A DNA stretch of 64,000 nucleotides from Paenibacillus macquariensis (GTDB lineage: Bacteria; Bacillota; Bacilli; Paenibacillales; Paenibacillaceae): NCBI RefSeq assembly GCF_900156375.1, contig NZ_FTNK01000001.1, forward strand, positions 1-64,000, given 5' to 3'. The position numbers and the translations under genes were made by a program. Under the pieces are notes generated by a model. That model ran no database searches. It was not told the DNA's origin and saw only the letters and a program-made list of their open reading frames with translations. The first letter of the stretch is position 1; the number at the start of each line of letters is the position of its first letter. Below are positions 1 to 7,499 of the stretch, piece by piece.

Positions 1-577
1 CCAATACCGCCAATCCTTCTTCTGCCAACTTCCTAATGAACAGACGGAGCTCTTTAATTCCCTTTGGATCCAGACCATTCGTAGGTTCATCGAGTATTAG
101 TAGCTTAGGACGGCCTAATAGTGCTTGAGCGATTCCGAGTCTTTGACGCATCCCGAGTGAGTATGTACGTACCTTATCATGAATTCGTTGATCTAACCGT
201 ACGATATCTACCACTTCTTGAATCCGCGCTTCATCCACTCCAGACTGCATACGAGCAAAATGTTCTAAGTTCTCCCAACCCGTGAGATACGTGTATACTT
301 CAGGATTCTCAACAATTGAACCTACGTATTTCAACGCATTTTCCTGATCACGATTGACATCATAGCCATATACTTTTATCGTTCCACTACTCGGTTTAAT
401 CAGATCAACCAGCATCCGAATCGTCGTCGTCTTACCCGCTCCATTTGGACCTAAGAAACCGAATATTTCGCCTTCTCGCACATCAAAAGTTACATCTTTA
501 ATAATCATTTTTTTACCTATTTTTTTATGTACATGTTCAACAGATAGAACAATTTTATCCACTCTATTCACACTCAA
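1..577 (-). CDS. ABC-2 type transporter ATP-binding protein (partial)
   Basis: ATPase subunit of an ABC transporter, cut off at the left edge so only about the first 192 residues are present. Visible are Walker A (GPNGAGKTT), the signature YSLGMRQRLGIAQALL and Walker B LLILDEPTNGLD, an arrangement typical of the BcrA/CcmA-like group that pairs with ABC-2 membrane permeases for drug, peptide or lipid export. I chose the TTG start at 577 because an AAAGGGG ribosome binding site lies about 9 bases upstream and no ATG occurs before the conserved region. It follows the SGNH hydrolase gene by about 30 bases on the same strand, so the two are probably co-transcribed. The permease is presumably beyond the window edge. 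The substrate cannot be told. Confidence 0.85.
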   Translation of the reverse strand, partial: MSVNRVDKIVLSVEHVHKKIGKKMIIKDVTFDVREGEIFGFLGPNGAGKTTTIRMLVDLIKPSSGTIKVYGYDVNRDQENALKYVGSIVENPEVYTYLTGWENLEHFARMQSGVDEARIQEVVDIVRLDQRIHDKVRTYSLGMRQRLGIAQALLGRPKLLILDEPTNGLDPKGIKELRLFIRKLAEEGLAVL

Positions 578-609
578 AGTATGTCGCCCCTTTCTTACGA
601 ATGTCCATG

Positions 610-1470
610 TTACTCTATTCCTTGCACAATACGATTAGCAATTTGTTGGTATCCTTCAGCATTCGGATGAAAGTGATCTGTTGATAAATAACGCTTTAAA
701 TTATGTGTAAACAAATCAAATGTAGGGACTAGAGTCATATTCTCATATTTATTTATCGTTGTAAGTGCTACGTTGTTCCATTTCGTTACAGCTTCATTGC
801 CCACGACCTTCAATTCCTTCAAATCTCCAAAAGGGTTATACAATCCTACATAAATAATATAGGAATCAGGGTTAATGGTTCTTATTTTCTCTAAAGCAAC
901 TTTTAATTGTGCTGATGCTTTTGGCAATGCACTTGTGATCTTCTCAGCTGTTACGTCTTGTACTGAATTCGTCGACGTTGTGCCTGTTGATTCACCTGAC
1001 TTACCCTTAGCTGAAGATAATAGCTGCGCTCCCTGAAATAGATCATTACCCCCAATAGAAAGGATAATAATATCAGATTGTTTCAGAACGTACTGTACAC
1101 CTTCCTCATCTAACTTCTTCACCAATCCATCCGTCGTTAGTCCGTTAATGCCTAGGTTGTTTAGTAACGTCGTTTTCTTACCGCTACTCTTCGCGAGACT
1201 TTCTACACTTCTTTTCACGAACCCGCTTCCGGTTTGATCCCCTGTGCCTTTGGCTAAAGAGTCTCCAATGGCTGCAATCTTATATTCCTTTTTATTATCC
1301 ATACTATCCGCTACACCCTCGCCTATTGGTTGAGATGGACGTTCAATCTCAACTACAACCTGTGGAGCATTAACATCTTTAATAGCGTATATAAATCCAA
1401 CTAACAGTACCAATGTCGTCGCAATTGAGGCCACACTTACAATGCGCCAGATCCACTTCGATGAATTCAC
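610..1470 (-). CDS. membrane-anchored SGNH/GDSL-family hydrolase
   Basis: Probable extracytoplasmic esterase or lipase of the SGNH superfamily, anchored by one N-terminal membrane helix. Block I is AAIGDSLAKGTG with the nucleophilic Ser, block III is IIILSIGGNDLF with the oxyanion Gly/Asn, and block V is STDHFHPNAEGY with the catalytic Asp and His, so the active site looks complete. The open frame extends to an ATG at 1503, but that longer frame contains the strong AAGGAGG site, which points to the GTG at 1470 (286 residues). It resembles the YpmR/lysophospholipase-L1-like group, but the substrate is not predictable. The ABC ATPase gene follows closely on the same strand. Confidence 0.85.
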   Translation of the reverse strand: MNSSKWIWRIVSVASIATTLVLLVGFIYAIKDVNAPQVVVEIERPSQPIGEGVADSMDNKKEYKIAAIGDSLAKGTGDQTGSGFVKRSVESLAKSSGKKTTLLNNLGINGLTTDGLVKKLDEEGVQYVLKQSDIIILSIGGNDLFQGAQLLSSAKGKSGESTGTTSTNSVQDVTAEKITSALPKASAQLKVALEKIRTINPDSYIIYVGLYNPFGDLKELKVVGNEAVTKWNNVALTTINKYENMTLVPTFDLFTHNLKRYLSTDHFHPNAEGYQQIANRIVQGIE

Positions 1471-1625
1471 ATTCAATACCTCCTTCAATCTTCCTTTTAA
1501 CATTAAAACTTCTATTTCAAATTTGCAAATTAAGCCATCTATATAGATTGAATTAAAGACGAACTCCCATACATAATTCCCTTTAGAAACTTAGAGGGAA
1601 AGCATATATTCACTCGAATATAACA

Positions 1626-1669
1626 CAAAAAAACGGTTAAGCTATTCAAGATTGAATAGCCTAACCGTT
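1626..1669 (-). terminator. intrinsic terminator after the CAP-domain gene
   Basis: Long hairpin with AACGGTTA and TAACCGTT at its base and a second GCTATTCA/TGAATAGC block above it, followed on the minus strand by a run of seven T. It lies about 20 bases past the CAP-protein stop codon. Confidence 0.9.
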
Positions 1670-1690
1670 CAATTCATTGCTTACTATTTA

Positions 1691-2422
1691 TTATTTACTA
1701 ATAAACTCTTGTACCCAATGACCGTTATAATATCCTACACCAATAATAGTATAGTTTGCATTCAAGATGTTAGCACGATGTCCTTCACTATTCATCCAAG
1801 CTGTCATGACATCGGCCGGCGTTTTTTGACCCTTCGCAATGTTCTCGCCTGCATAGCTATAAGTAATACCATATTGTTTCATCATATCAAATGGAGATCC
1901 ATAAGTTGGTGAGTTATGAGCAAAATAATTGTTATTATTCATATCTTTTGCTTTATCCAGTGCCATATTGGCTAATTTAGCATCTGAAGTCAATGGTTTA
2001 AGACCTGCTTTGCTACGTTCTTGATTTACTAGAGCCACAACCTGCGCAGTAACCGATTGATCTGCATTTGTATCTGGTTTTACTTCTGGTTTCACTTCTG
2101 GTTTAACTTCAGGCTTAACTTCAGGCTTAACTTCTGGTTTTACCTCAGGTTTTACTTCTGGTTTCACTTCTGGCTTAACCTCAGGTTTTACTTCTGGTTT
2201 AGTAACTGGTGTAGAAGGTTTAATCGTAGTCTGTAACTTTTCTACAATGACTTTCCATTCCCCGTCATGATTCTTAATCCAATCTTGAAGAATAACCTTC
2301 ACGTCAGTATATTTGTAAGTTTCAGCAGAAGCAGCCGATGCTGATCCTGGTAGTACCATTCCAACAGCTAATATAGAAGCAAATGTTCCAGCCATCACCG
2401 TTTTGATCATTGATTTTTTCAT
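1691..2422 (-). CDS. secreted CAP-domain (SCP/PR-1-like, YkwD-type) protein with PEVK repeat
   Basis: Secreted protein of 243 residues. It has a Sec signal peptide (residues 1-30, ending near GSASAAS), a short charged region, ten exact PEVK tetrapeptides (residues about 76-115) and a C-terminal CAP domain. The CAP domain begins at VNQERSKAGLKPL and shows the conserved His/Glu patches FAHNSP, AGENIAKG and MNSEGHRANI. Bacterial YkwD-type CAP proteins are exported and often wall-associated, but their biochemical role is unsettled. The Pro/Glu/Lys stalk probably spans the wall. It forms a single-gene unit between two terminators. A GAAGGAG site precedes the ATG. A tandem TGTAAC motif overlaps the promoter and suggests WalR control. 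Confidence 0.9.
   Translation of the reverse strand: MKKSMIKTVMAGTFASILAVGMVLPGSASAASAETYKYTDVKVILQDWIKNHDGEWKVIVEKLQTTIKPSTPVTKPEVKPEVKPEVKPEVKPEVKPEVKPEVKPEVKPEVKPEVKPDTNADQSVTAQVVALVNQERSKAGLKPLTSDAKLANMALDKAKDMNNNNYFAHNSPTYGSPFDMMKQYGITYSYAGENIAKGQKTPADVMTAWMNSEGHRANILNANYTIIGVGYYNGHWVQEFISK
2078..2197 (-). repeat. ten 12-bp units encoding (PEVK)10
   Basis: Ten consecutive 12-bp units inside the CAP-protein gene encode an unbroken PEVK array. Units differ at third codon positions (for example TTTTACTTCTGG, TTTCACTTCTGG and CTTAACTTCAGG on the plus strand), yet every unit gives the same four residues. Confidence 0.95.
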
Positions 2423-2446
2423 ATATTACACATCTCCTTCATTCGA

Positions 2447-2484
2447 ATCGTATTTTTGAATCTCTTAGTTACAAAAAGGTTACA
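2447..2484 (-). promoter_or_regulatory. candidate promoter with overlapping WalR-type box for the CAP gene
   Basis: On the minus strand TTGTAA (2474-2469) and TACGAT (2452-2447) are separated by 16 bases. The -35 element is part of TGTAAC-N5-TGTAAC (2484-2468), which matches the published WalR/YycF box TGTWAH-N5-TGTWAH exactly. Known WalR targets are cell-wall hydrolase and wall-stress genes, which fits the product. Binding is inferred. Confidence 0.5.
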
Positions 2485-2592
2485 AAATTGTCATCAGCAA
2501 CAAAATCATTGTAACATGCTAGATTTCATTTTTAACCCCGCAAATACTGGTAAAACGTCTTTTGACAACGATAAACAAATGATAAACAACAG

Positions 2593-2641
2593 AAAAAACC
2601 TTATATACTCACACAATTTAATCGGTGTGAGTACATAAGGT
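2593..2641 (-). terminator. intrinsic terminator after mglC
   Basis: Seventeen-base arms beginning ACCTTATATACTCACAC form a near-perfect hairpin, followed on the minus strand by a T run. It lies about 60 bases downstream of the mglC stop and ends the mgl transcript. Confidence 0.9.
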
Positions 2642-2698
2642 AGGCTATTATGCACCTAGCAACCTCTAGTAACTTAATTCGATGATCGTCCTTTTCAC

Positions 2699-3706
2699 CT
2701 ATTTCTTCGTTGCGTATTTACGCATATCAAAAGCAACAGCAGCCACAATAATGATTCCTTTGATAATCAGTTGCCAATATGGACTAATACCGATAAACGT
2801 TAGTCCATAGTTAATGATTGTAAAGATCAGTACCCCGACTACTACACCAGGCACTGTTCCTATGCCACCCGTCGTAGATACACCACCAACGACGCAAGCG
2901 GCAATAGCATCAAGCTCGTACATATTACCGTAGTTATTCGTTGCTCCACCGGTTCTCGCCGCCTCTAGTACACCCGCAAGACCATAAAGAGATCCAGCAA
3001 TAGCATAGATATAAATCAAGTATTTGGCTACATTAATACCAGATACTTTCGCAGCTTGAATGTTTCCACCAATTGCATACATATTTTTTCCAAGCTTTGT
3101 TTTATTAAAGATGACCCATACAATAAATGCCACAAAGATTGCGATAAGAACAATGTAAGGTAAGGAAAACTTCCCTTCACCGATGGCTCCCGTTCCAATA
3201 TTCTTAAAGTCATCTCGAAGACCAGCAATAGGTTGAGAATTGTTCGGTTCCATATCGACATATAAAGAGTTAATCCCATACACGGCAACCATTGTCCCTA
3301 ATGTGGCGATAAAGGGTGGTACATTGAGCTTAGCAACCACAAATCCATTGACAAGGCCGCAGAAGAGACCCGCCAATATAGCAATCGCAATAGGGATGAT
3401 ATAGGGCATTTGTGGAATGTCCGGAAAAAATTGAGCCGCATATTCAGCCTTCTGTAACATTGAAGCGGCAATTACCGCCGTTAACCCAACGATTCGCCCC
3501 GCAGATAAATCCGTTCCGGCTGTAATTAGAATAAAAGCCACACCTAGCGCAATAATCGTACGTGTGGATGATTGAATTAATACATCTCTTAATGAGTTAA
3601 TAGATAAGAATGCTGGATTGGACGCTGTAATCCCAATTATGAGTACAACTAAGACAATATAAATGGCATATTGCGAAGCAAAACTTTGTAATCTTTTCGT
3701 ATTCAT
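2699..3706 (-). CDS. mglC: galactose/methyl-galactoside ABC transporter permease
   Basis: Membrane permease of a CUT2-family sugar importer, 335 residues with about ten hydrophobic segments. The sequences ITAGTDLSAGRIVGLTAV and GLVNGFVVAKLNVPPFIATL are typical of the RbsC/MglC family. It is the last gene of mglB-mglA-mglC and starts 21 bases after the mglA stop, with an AAGGGAG site before ATG at 3706. The length equals that of enterobacterial MglC. The galactose assignment rests mainly on the strong MglA and MglB resemblance of its neighbours, because the permease alone would not separate galactose from ribose-type systems. A strong terminator follows. Confidence 0.9.
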   Translation of the reverse strand: MNTKRLQSFASQYAIYIVLVVLIIGITASNPAFLSINSLRDVLIQSSTRTIIALGVAFILITAGTDLSAGRIVGLTAVIAASMLQKAEYAAQFFPDIPQMPYIIPIAIAILAGLFCGLVNGFVVAKLNVPPFIATLGTMVAVYGINSLYVDMEPNNSQPIAGLRDDFKNIGTGAIGEGKFSLPYIVLIAIFVAFIVWVIFNKTKLGKNMYAIGGNIQAAKVSGINVAKYLIYIYAIAGSLYGLAGVLEAARTGGATNNYGNMYELDAIAACVVGGVSTTGGIGTVPGVVVGVLIFTIINYGLTFIGISPYWQLIIKGIIIVAAVAFDMRKYATKK

Positions 3707-3727
3707 AAATAATCTCCCTTCGATGCC

Positions 3728-5239
3728 TTAATGCTGAGCGGCAAGCGTCATAATTTGTTCTTGAGTAGCAACACTACCCTCAACGATTCCGGTTAGACGA
3801 CCTTCAGACATCACCATAATCCGGTCAGACATCCCAAGCAGTTCAGGCATCTCAGAAGAAATCATAATGATGCTTTTCCCTTGTTTCGCCAAATCAGCAA
3901 TAATGGTATATATCTCGTATTTAGCTCCAACATCAATACCTCGTGTTGGTTCATCTAACAAAAGAATTTCAGGCTCTGTTAACAACCATCTAGCCAATAA
4001 TACCTTTTGCTGATTCCCACCCGAAAGATTCATCATTAGCGTACGCGTCGTTGGTGTCTTCGTACGTAACTTCTCTACCATATGATCGACTTCTTTTTTC
4101 TTACGTTTCGCATCAAGTAACAGATACGGCTTCTGATACCGATCCATATTAGCTATGGCCCCATTCTCATGTACAGATAAGACGGAGAAAATACCGGTAG
4201 CACGCCGTTCTTCCGTAAGTAGTGCCATCCCCATTCGTTTAGCATCTTCCGCCGATTTGATTTTGACTTCCTTACCATTCAAAGAAATGGTCCCTGAAGC
4301 GATTTCTCTAAGCCCGAATAATGCTTCAATAAGTTCCGTCCGTTGAGCTCCAACTAAGCCACCAATCCCGAGAATTTCACCTTTACGAAGATCGAACGAT
4401 ATATTTCTAAATGATTTAGAATGCGTAGAGGTTAAGTCTTGTACTTTCAAAATAACGTCACCTGGTACATTATCTCTTTCTGGGAAACGATTCGTGAGGT
4501 CACGCCCAACCATCTTAGATATGATGCTATCCGTCGTTAATTCCTTAGCTGGCCATGTACCAATTTTGTTCCCGTCTCGCATAATGGTTACATCGTCAGA
4601 GATTTGTAGAATCTCCTCCATTTTGTGCGATATATAAATAATGGCTACTCCTCGCTTCTGCAGGTCACGGATAATGCGGAATAAGTGCTCTACTTCAACG
4701 CTAGTCAGCGAAGACGTTGGTTCATCCATCACAATAACCCTAGAATGGAAGGAGACAGCTTTCGCGATTTCAATAGATTGGATTTTGGATACGGACAAGT
4801 TACCAACAATCGTGTCTGGCTTCAAGTCAATATCAAGCTCCTTAAATAAGTCTGCTGTGTCCTTATACATCTTCTTATGATCGATAAACTGGATTGGACC
4901 TATTCCCCTCGTCGGAAATCGACCTAACCAAATATTCTCCATCACATTGCGGAAAGGTACCGGGTGAAGTTCCTGATGAATCATCGAAACACCCAGATTT
5001 AGTGCATCCTTGGAGTTGTGTATTTCAACTAGTTGGCCATCCAACACAATCTGACCAGCATCTGGCTCATAAATACCATAAAGACATTTCATTAACGTTG
5101 ATTTCCCGGCCCCATTCTCACCCATAAGAGCGTGTACCGTTCCAGGACGCACTTGCAAAGTAACACCATCCAGTGCCTTTACACCAGGAAACTCCTTAGT
5201 GATTTCTATCATTTCTAGCAAAAACTCATGTTCAGCCAT
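3728..5239 (-). CDS. mglA: galactose/methyl-galactoside ABC transporter, double ATP-binding protein
   Basis: Cytoplasmic ATPase (503 residues) driving sugar uptake, with two fused ABC domains. The N-terminal domain has Walker A GENGAGKST and Walker B VIVMDEPTSSLT. The C-terminal domain has a degenerate Walker A region (GLVGAQRTEL), the signature LSGGNQQKVLLARW and Walker B LLLDEPTRGIDVG. This asymmetry is normal for CUT2 ATPases. Stretches such as PGVKALD, ALMGENGAGKSTLMKCL and YISHKMEEIL closely follow E. coli MglA from memory. The frame could start at a GTG at 5248, but the GGAGGAGGTGG site overlaps that codon and favours ATG at 5239. It sits between mglB and mglC. Confidence 0.92.
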   Translation of the reverse strand: MAEHEFLLEMIEITKEFPGVKALDGVTLQVRPGTVHALMGENGAGKSTLMKCLYGIYEPDAGQIVLDGQLVEIHNSKDALNLGVSMIHQELHPVPFRNVMENIWLGRFPTRGIGPIQFIDHKKMYKDTADLFKELDIDLKPDTIVGNLSVSKIQSIEIAKAVSFHSRVIVMDEPTSSLTSVEVEHLFRIIRDLQKRGVAIIYISHKMEEILQISDDVTIMRDGNKIGTWPAKELTTDSIISKMVGRDLTNRFPERDNVPGDVILKVQDLTSTHSKSFRNISFDLRKGEILGIGGLVGAQRTELIEALFGLREIASGTISLNGKEVKIKSAEDAKRMGMALLTEERRATGIFSVLSVHENGAIANMDRYQKPYLLLDAKRKKKEVDHMVEKLRTKTPTTRTLMMNLSGGNQQKVLLARWLLTEPEILLLDEPTRGIDVGAKYEIYTIIADLAKQGKSIIMISSEMPELLGMSDRIMVMSEGRLTGIVEGSVATQEQIMTLAAQH

Positions 5240-5312
5240 GGTTTCCACCTCCTCCTACGTGACCTATATGTTGCCCTTAAAGGCACATCGCTCTATACTT
5301 AGAATCTAAAAG

Positions 5313-5343
5313 GGAGCTGGATTCTCGTGAAATATCCAGCTCC
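5313..5343 (-). other. intercistronic hairpin between mglB and mglA
   Basis: A 10-bp perfect stem (GGAGCTGGAT / ATCCAGCTCC) with an 11-base loop lies in the gap between mglB and mglA. It has only a short T-rich tail, so it is either a weak terminator or an mRNA-stabilising structure. Both are common after binding-protein genes and would yield more MglB than MglA/C. Confidence 0.65.
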
Positions 5344-5359
5344 ACCGTTAGAAATTCAC

Positions 5360-6388
5360 TTATTTTGCTTCGTCGATATTGTCCTTCGTAATCTTCTTGT
5401 ATTTAATCCATACATATTGATTGTCCGAGATTTCAAAACCTACATTGTCCTTCGTAGGTTTCTCTCCCTTAGCCAACAATGTAGCTAGAACTACAGAAGC
5501 TTTACCTTGGTTATTGGCATCGTTAAGTACAGTTCCTAGTAAGGTTCCATCTTGCAATGCTTCTATAGCGGGAGCTGTTGCATCTACACCTACAACGGGC
5601 ATAAATTTATCACCTTTGAAATAACCAGCAGCTTTTAATGCTTCAATTGCACCAAGTGCCATATCATCGTTATTAGCTAGAACAGCTTCAATTTTATCTC
5701 CGTTAGCGCCAAGGAATGCAGCCATTTTTTCTTGACCTTTAACGCGATCCCACATCGCTGTGTCTTCTGCAACTTTTTCTACTTTGATCCCTGCAGCTTC
5801 GATCGCTTCAATAGAGAATTTTGTTCTTAATTCTGCATCTTGATGTCCTGGTTCACCTTTTAACATGACATATTGTAGAACCCCGTCCTTGTTCTTATCC
5901 GCTTCAGGATGTGCCTTCCAATAATCAGCAATCAGCTCACCTGACATTGTGCCAGATTCTTCTGCTTTAGCACCAACATAATATACTTTATCCCATTTCT
6001 TCATATCATCAGGAAGTGGTTCACGATTAAGGAATACGACAGGAATATCAGCAGTCTTTGCTTTATCAATAATAACGCCAGCAGCTGTACGGTCTACCGG
6101 ATTAATTAATAGTGCATTTGTTTTCTTTGTAATGAACAAATCTACTTTGTCATTCTGCGTAGGTTGAGAATTCTGGCTATCTACAATCTCAACATTTGCT
6201 TTTCCTTCAGCATTCGTTTTAATAGAATTACGAACACCCGTCATGAAGGTATCATCAAATTTGTAAATCGCTACCCCAATTTGAGGTTCTTTACCTCCGT
6301 CAGCTGAGTTTGAGCAACCTGCTACAACAGAACCGAGTAGTGCACCTGCAAGAAGAACTGGTGTGATTTTCTTCATTCTTTTTTTCAT
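5360..6388 (-). CDS. mglB: galactose/glucose-binding lipoprotein of the mgl transporter
   Basis: Extracellular sugar-binding lipoprotein, 342 residues, with a lipobox VAGC (lipid-modified Cys about residue 25). It keeps features of E. coli MglB: the start of the mature domain (IGVAIYKFDDTFM), the calcium-binding loop DKNKDGVLQ, the following LKGEPGH, the ligand-contact segment ANNDDMALGAIEALKAAG and the C-terminal TVLNDANNQGKA. This is the best evidence that the operon handles galactose/glucose-type sugars. A frame from ATG at 6406 is open, but the GGGGAGG ribosome site lies inside it, so ATG at 6388 is the real start. It is transcribed first in the transporter operon, behind a promoter with a cre site. 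Confidence 0.93.
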   Translation of the reverse strand: MKKRMKKITPVLLAGALLGSVVAGCSNSADGGKEPQIGVAIYKFDDTFMTGVRNSIKTNAEGKANVEIVDSQNSQPTQNDKVDLFITKKTNALLINPVDRTAAGVIIDKAKTADIPVVFLNREPLPDDMKKWDKVYYVGAKAEESGTMSGELIADYWKAHPEADKNKDGVLQYVMLKGEPGHQDAELRTKFSIEAIEAAGIKVEKVAEDTAMWDRVKGQEKMAAFLGANGDKIEAVLANNDDMALGAIEALKAAGYFKGDKFMPVVGVDATAPAIEALQDGTLLGTVLNDANNQGKASVVLATLLAKGEKPTKDNVGFEISDNQYVWIKYKKITKDNIDEAK

Positions 6389-6434
6389 TAAAATAAACCT
6401 CCCCATAAACTTTTCTTTGAAATACGATTTCCTA

Positions 6435-6476
6435 TTGGTTACGTTTTCATTATCGCTGAAAAAAACATTAAACCAA
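6435..6476 (-). promoter_or_regulatory. candidate mglB promoter with CcpA cre site
   Basis: On the minus strand TTGGTT (6476-6471) and GATAAT (6454-6449) are 16 bases apart. Overlapping the predicted start of transcription is ATGAAAACGTAACCAA (6450-6435), which matches every position of the Bacillus cre consensus WTGNAANCGNWWNCAW. A cre at this position normally means repression by CcpA when preferred sugars are present. Just upstream (6477-6500) is an 8-bp inverted repeat, ATATAAAA/TTTTATAT, a possible site for the AraC-type regulator. Confidence 0.6.
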
Positions 6477-6521
6477 ATATAAAATACTCCTGTTTTATAT
6501 AAAAATTCTCATGCCTTACGC

Positions 6522-7499
6522 TCACCTTACAAACGGAAATAGTTGCTTCTGGTTCTCTGGCCACAACATATTATCAAGATCTATCAATTTGGAACCTGTA
6601 TCCACTCTCTCGGGAACATGCATCCCTTCAATTGCTTCTACAGCATGCTGCACGGCTAAATAGCCATTACTGTAGGGATTCTGAATAACCGTTGCCTGAA
6701 CAATACCCTCTTGTAGCATTTCAATTACCTCAGGGGGACTATCGAATGTAATAATTTTCACTTTCCCTCCAAGTCCTAGTTTCAGTACTTCTTGGGAAAC
6801 ACCGATACCCGCTACTTCGTTTAAGGCAATTAGTCCACTTATATGGGGATATTGACCTAGCATTTCATTCGTTAAATCCGCCGCTAGCTGAACGTCAGAT
6901 CCACAATACACGGTATCCACCACTTCTACGTTGGGAAAACGAGCAAAATAATCCAACATCCCAGATGCTCTCTCATCCGCATTCCGTGCTCCCTCTACAA
7001 AACTGACCAAGCCAATCTGGCCTTTCCCATCAATCAATGCTACCAGTCTCTCTGCTGCTTTCTGACCTGCTTCATAATTATTTGTACCTACAAAAGTCTT
7101 CACACGAGCCGAAGCTACCTCCGTATCAACGGAAATAACCGGAATTTTGTGATAGGCTGCCCGGTCTGTCACCTGTGCTAATTTCATATAATCACTCGCT
7201 GATAGAATAATAGCGTCTGCTTTGTTCGTTATCGAATCATCAACTAACTTGATTTGTCCCTCTATGTCATTCTCGCTATCCGGACCAAGAAAGGTTAACT
7301 CCACATTATATTCTTTCGCAGCCACCTCAGCGCCCATTTTAACCGTGTTCCAAAAAGAACCACTTTTCATCTTGACGATCATACTCACCTTTCGAACGGT
7401 ATCTGTCATCCGTAAACTGGAAGGAGAATCTGAACAAGAAACCAACACTAGTGAAAGTAAGGAAATTAATACCATTACCCTTTTCATGGCTCTAGTCAT
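6522..7499 (-). CDS. RbsB/LacI-fold sugar-binding lipoprotein, probable co-sensor
   Basis: Second sugar-binding lipoprotein (325 residues; lipobox ends at Cys22 in VLVSC) of the periplasmic-binding-protein type I fold. Typical pieces are MKSGSFWNTVKMGAEVAAKEY, split here as MKSGSFWNTVKMG and EVAAKEY, then SVDTEVASARVKTFVGTNNY, NADERASGM and TVIQNPYSNGYLAV. It is not an extra copy of MglB. Its ATG overlaps the kinase stop in an ATGA junction, so translation is coupled to the sensor kinase. In comparable loci such a protein presents the sugar to the extracytoplasmic domain of the YesM-type kinase. That role is inferred, and direct transport together with MglAC is possible. Confidence 0.8.
   Translation of the reverse strand: MTRAMKRVMVLISLLSLVLVSCSDSPSSLRMTDTVRKVSMIVKMKSGSFWNTVKMGAEVAAKEYNVELTFLGPDSENDIEGQIKLVDDSITNKADAIILSASDYMKLAQVTDRAAYHKIPVISVDTEVASARVKTFVGTNNYEAGQKAAERLVALIDGKGQIGLVSFVEGARNADERASGMLDYFARFPNVEVVDTVYCGSDVQLAADLTNEMLGQYPHISGLIALNEVAGIGVSQEVLKLGLGGKVKIITFDSPPEVIEMLQEGIVQATVIQNPYSNGYLAVQHAVEAIEGMHVPERVDTGSKLIDLDNMLWPENQKQLFPFVR

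Noticed and set aside
1652..1912. 86-codon plus-strand frame antisense to the CAP gene
   Set aside because: Covered by the CAP gene and its terminator, no ribosome site, no domain.
5313..5343. mglB-mglA hairpin as a true terminator
   Set aside because: The T tail is short and interrupted, and mglA/mglC have no other promoter visible, so it is called an intercistronic hairpin.
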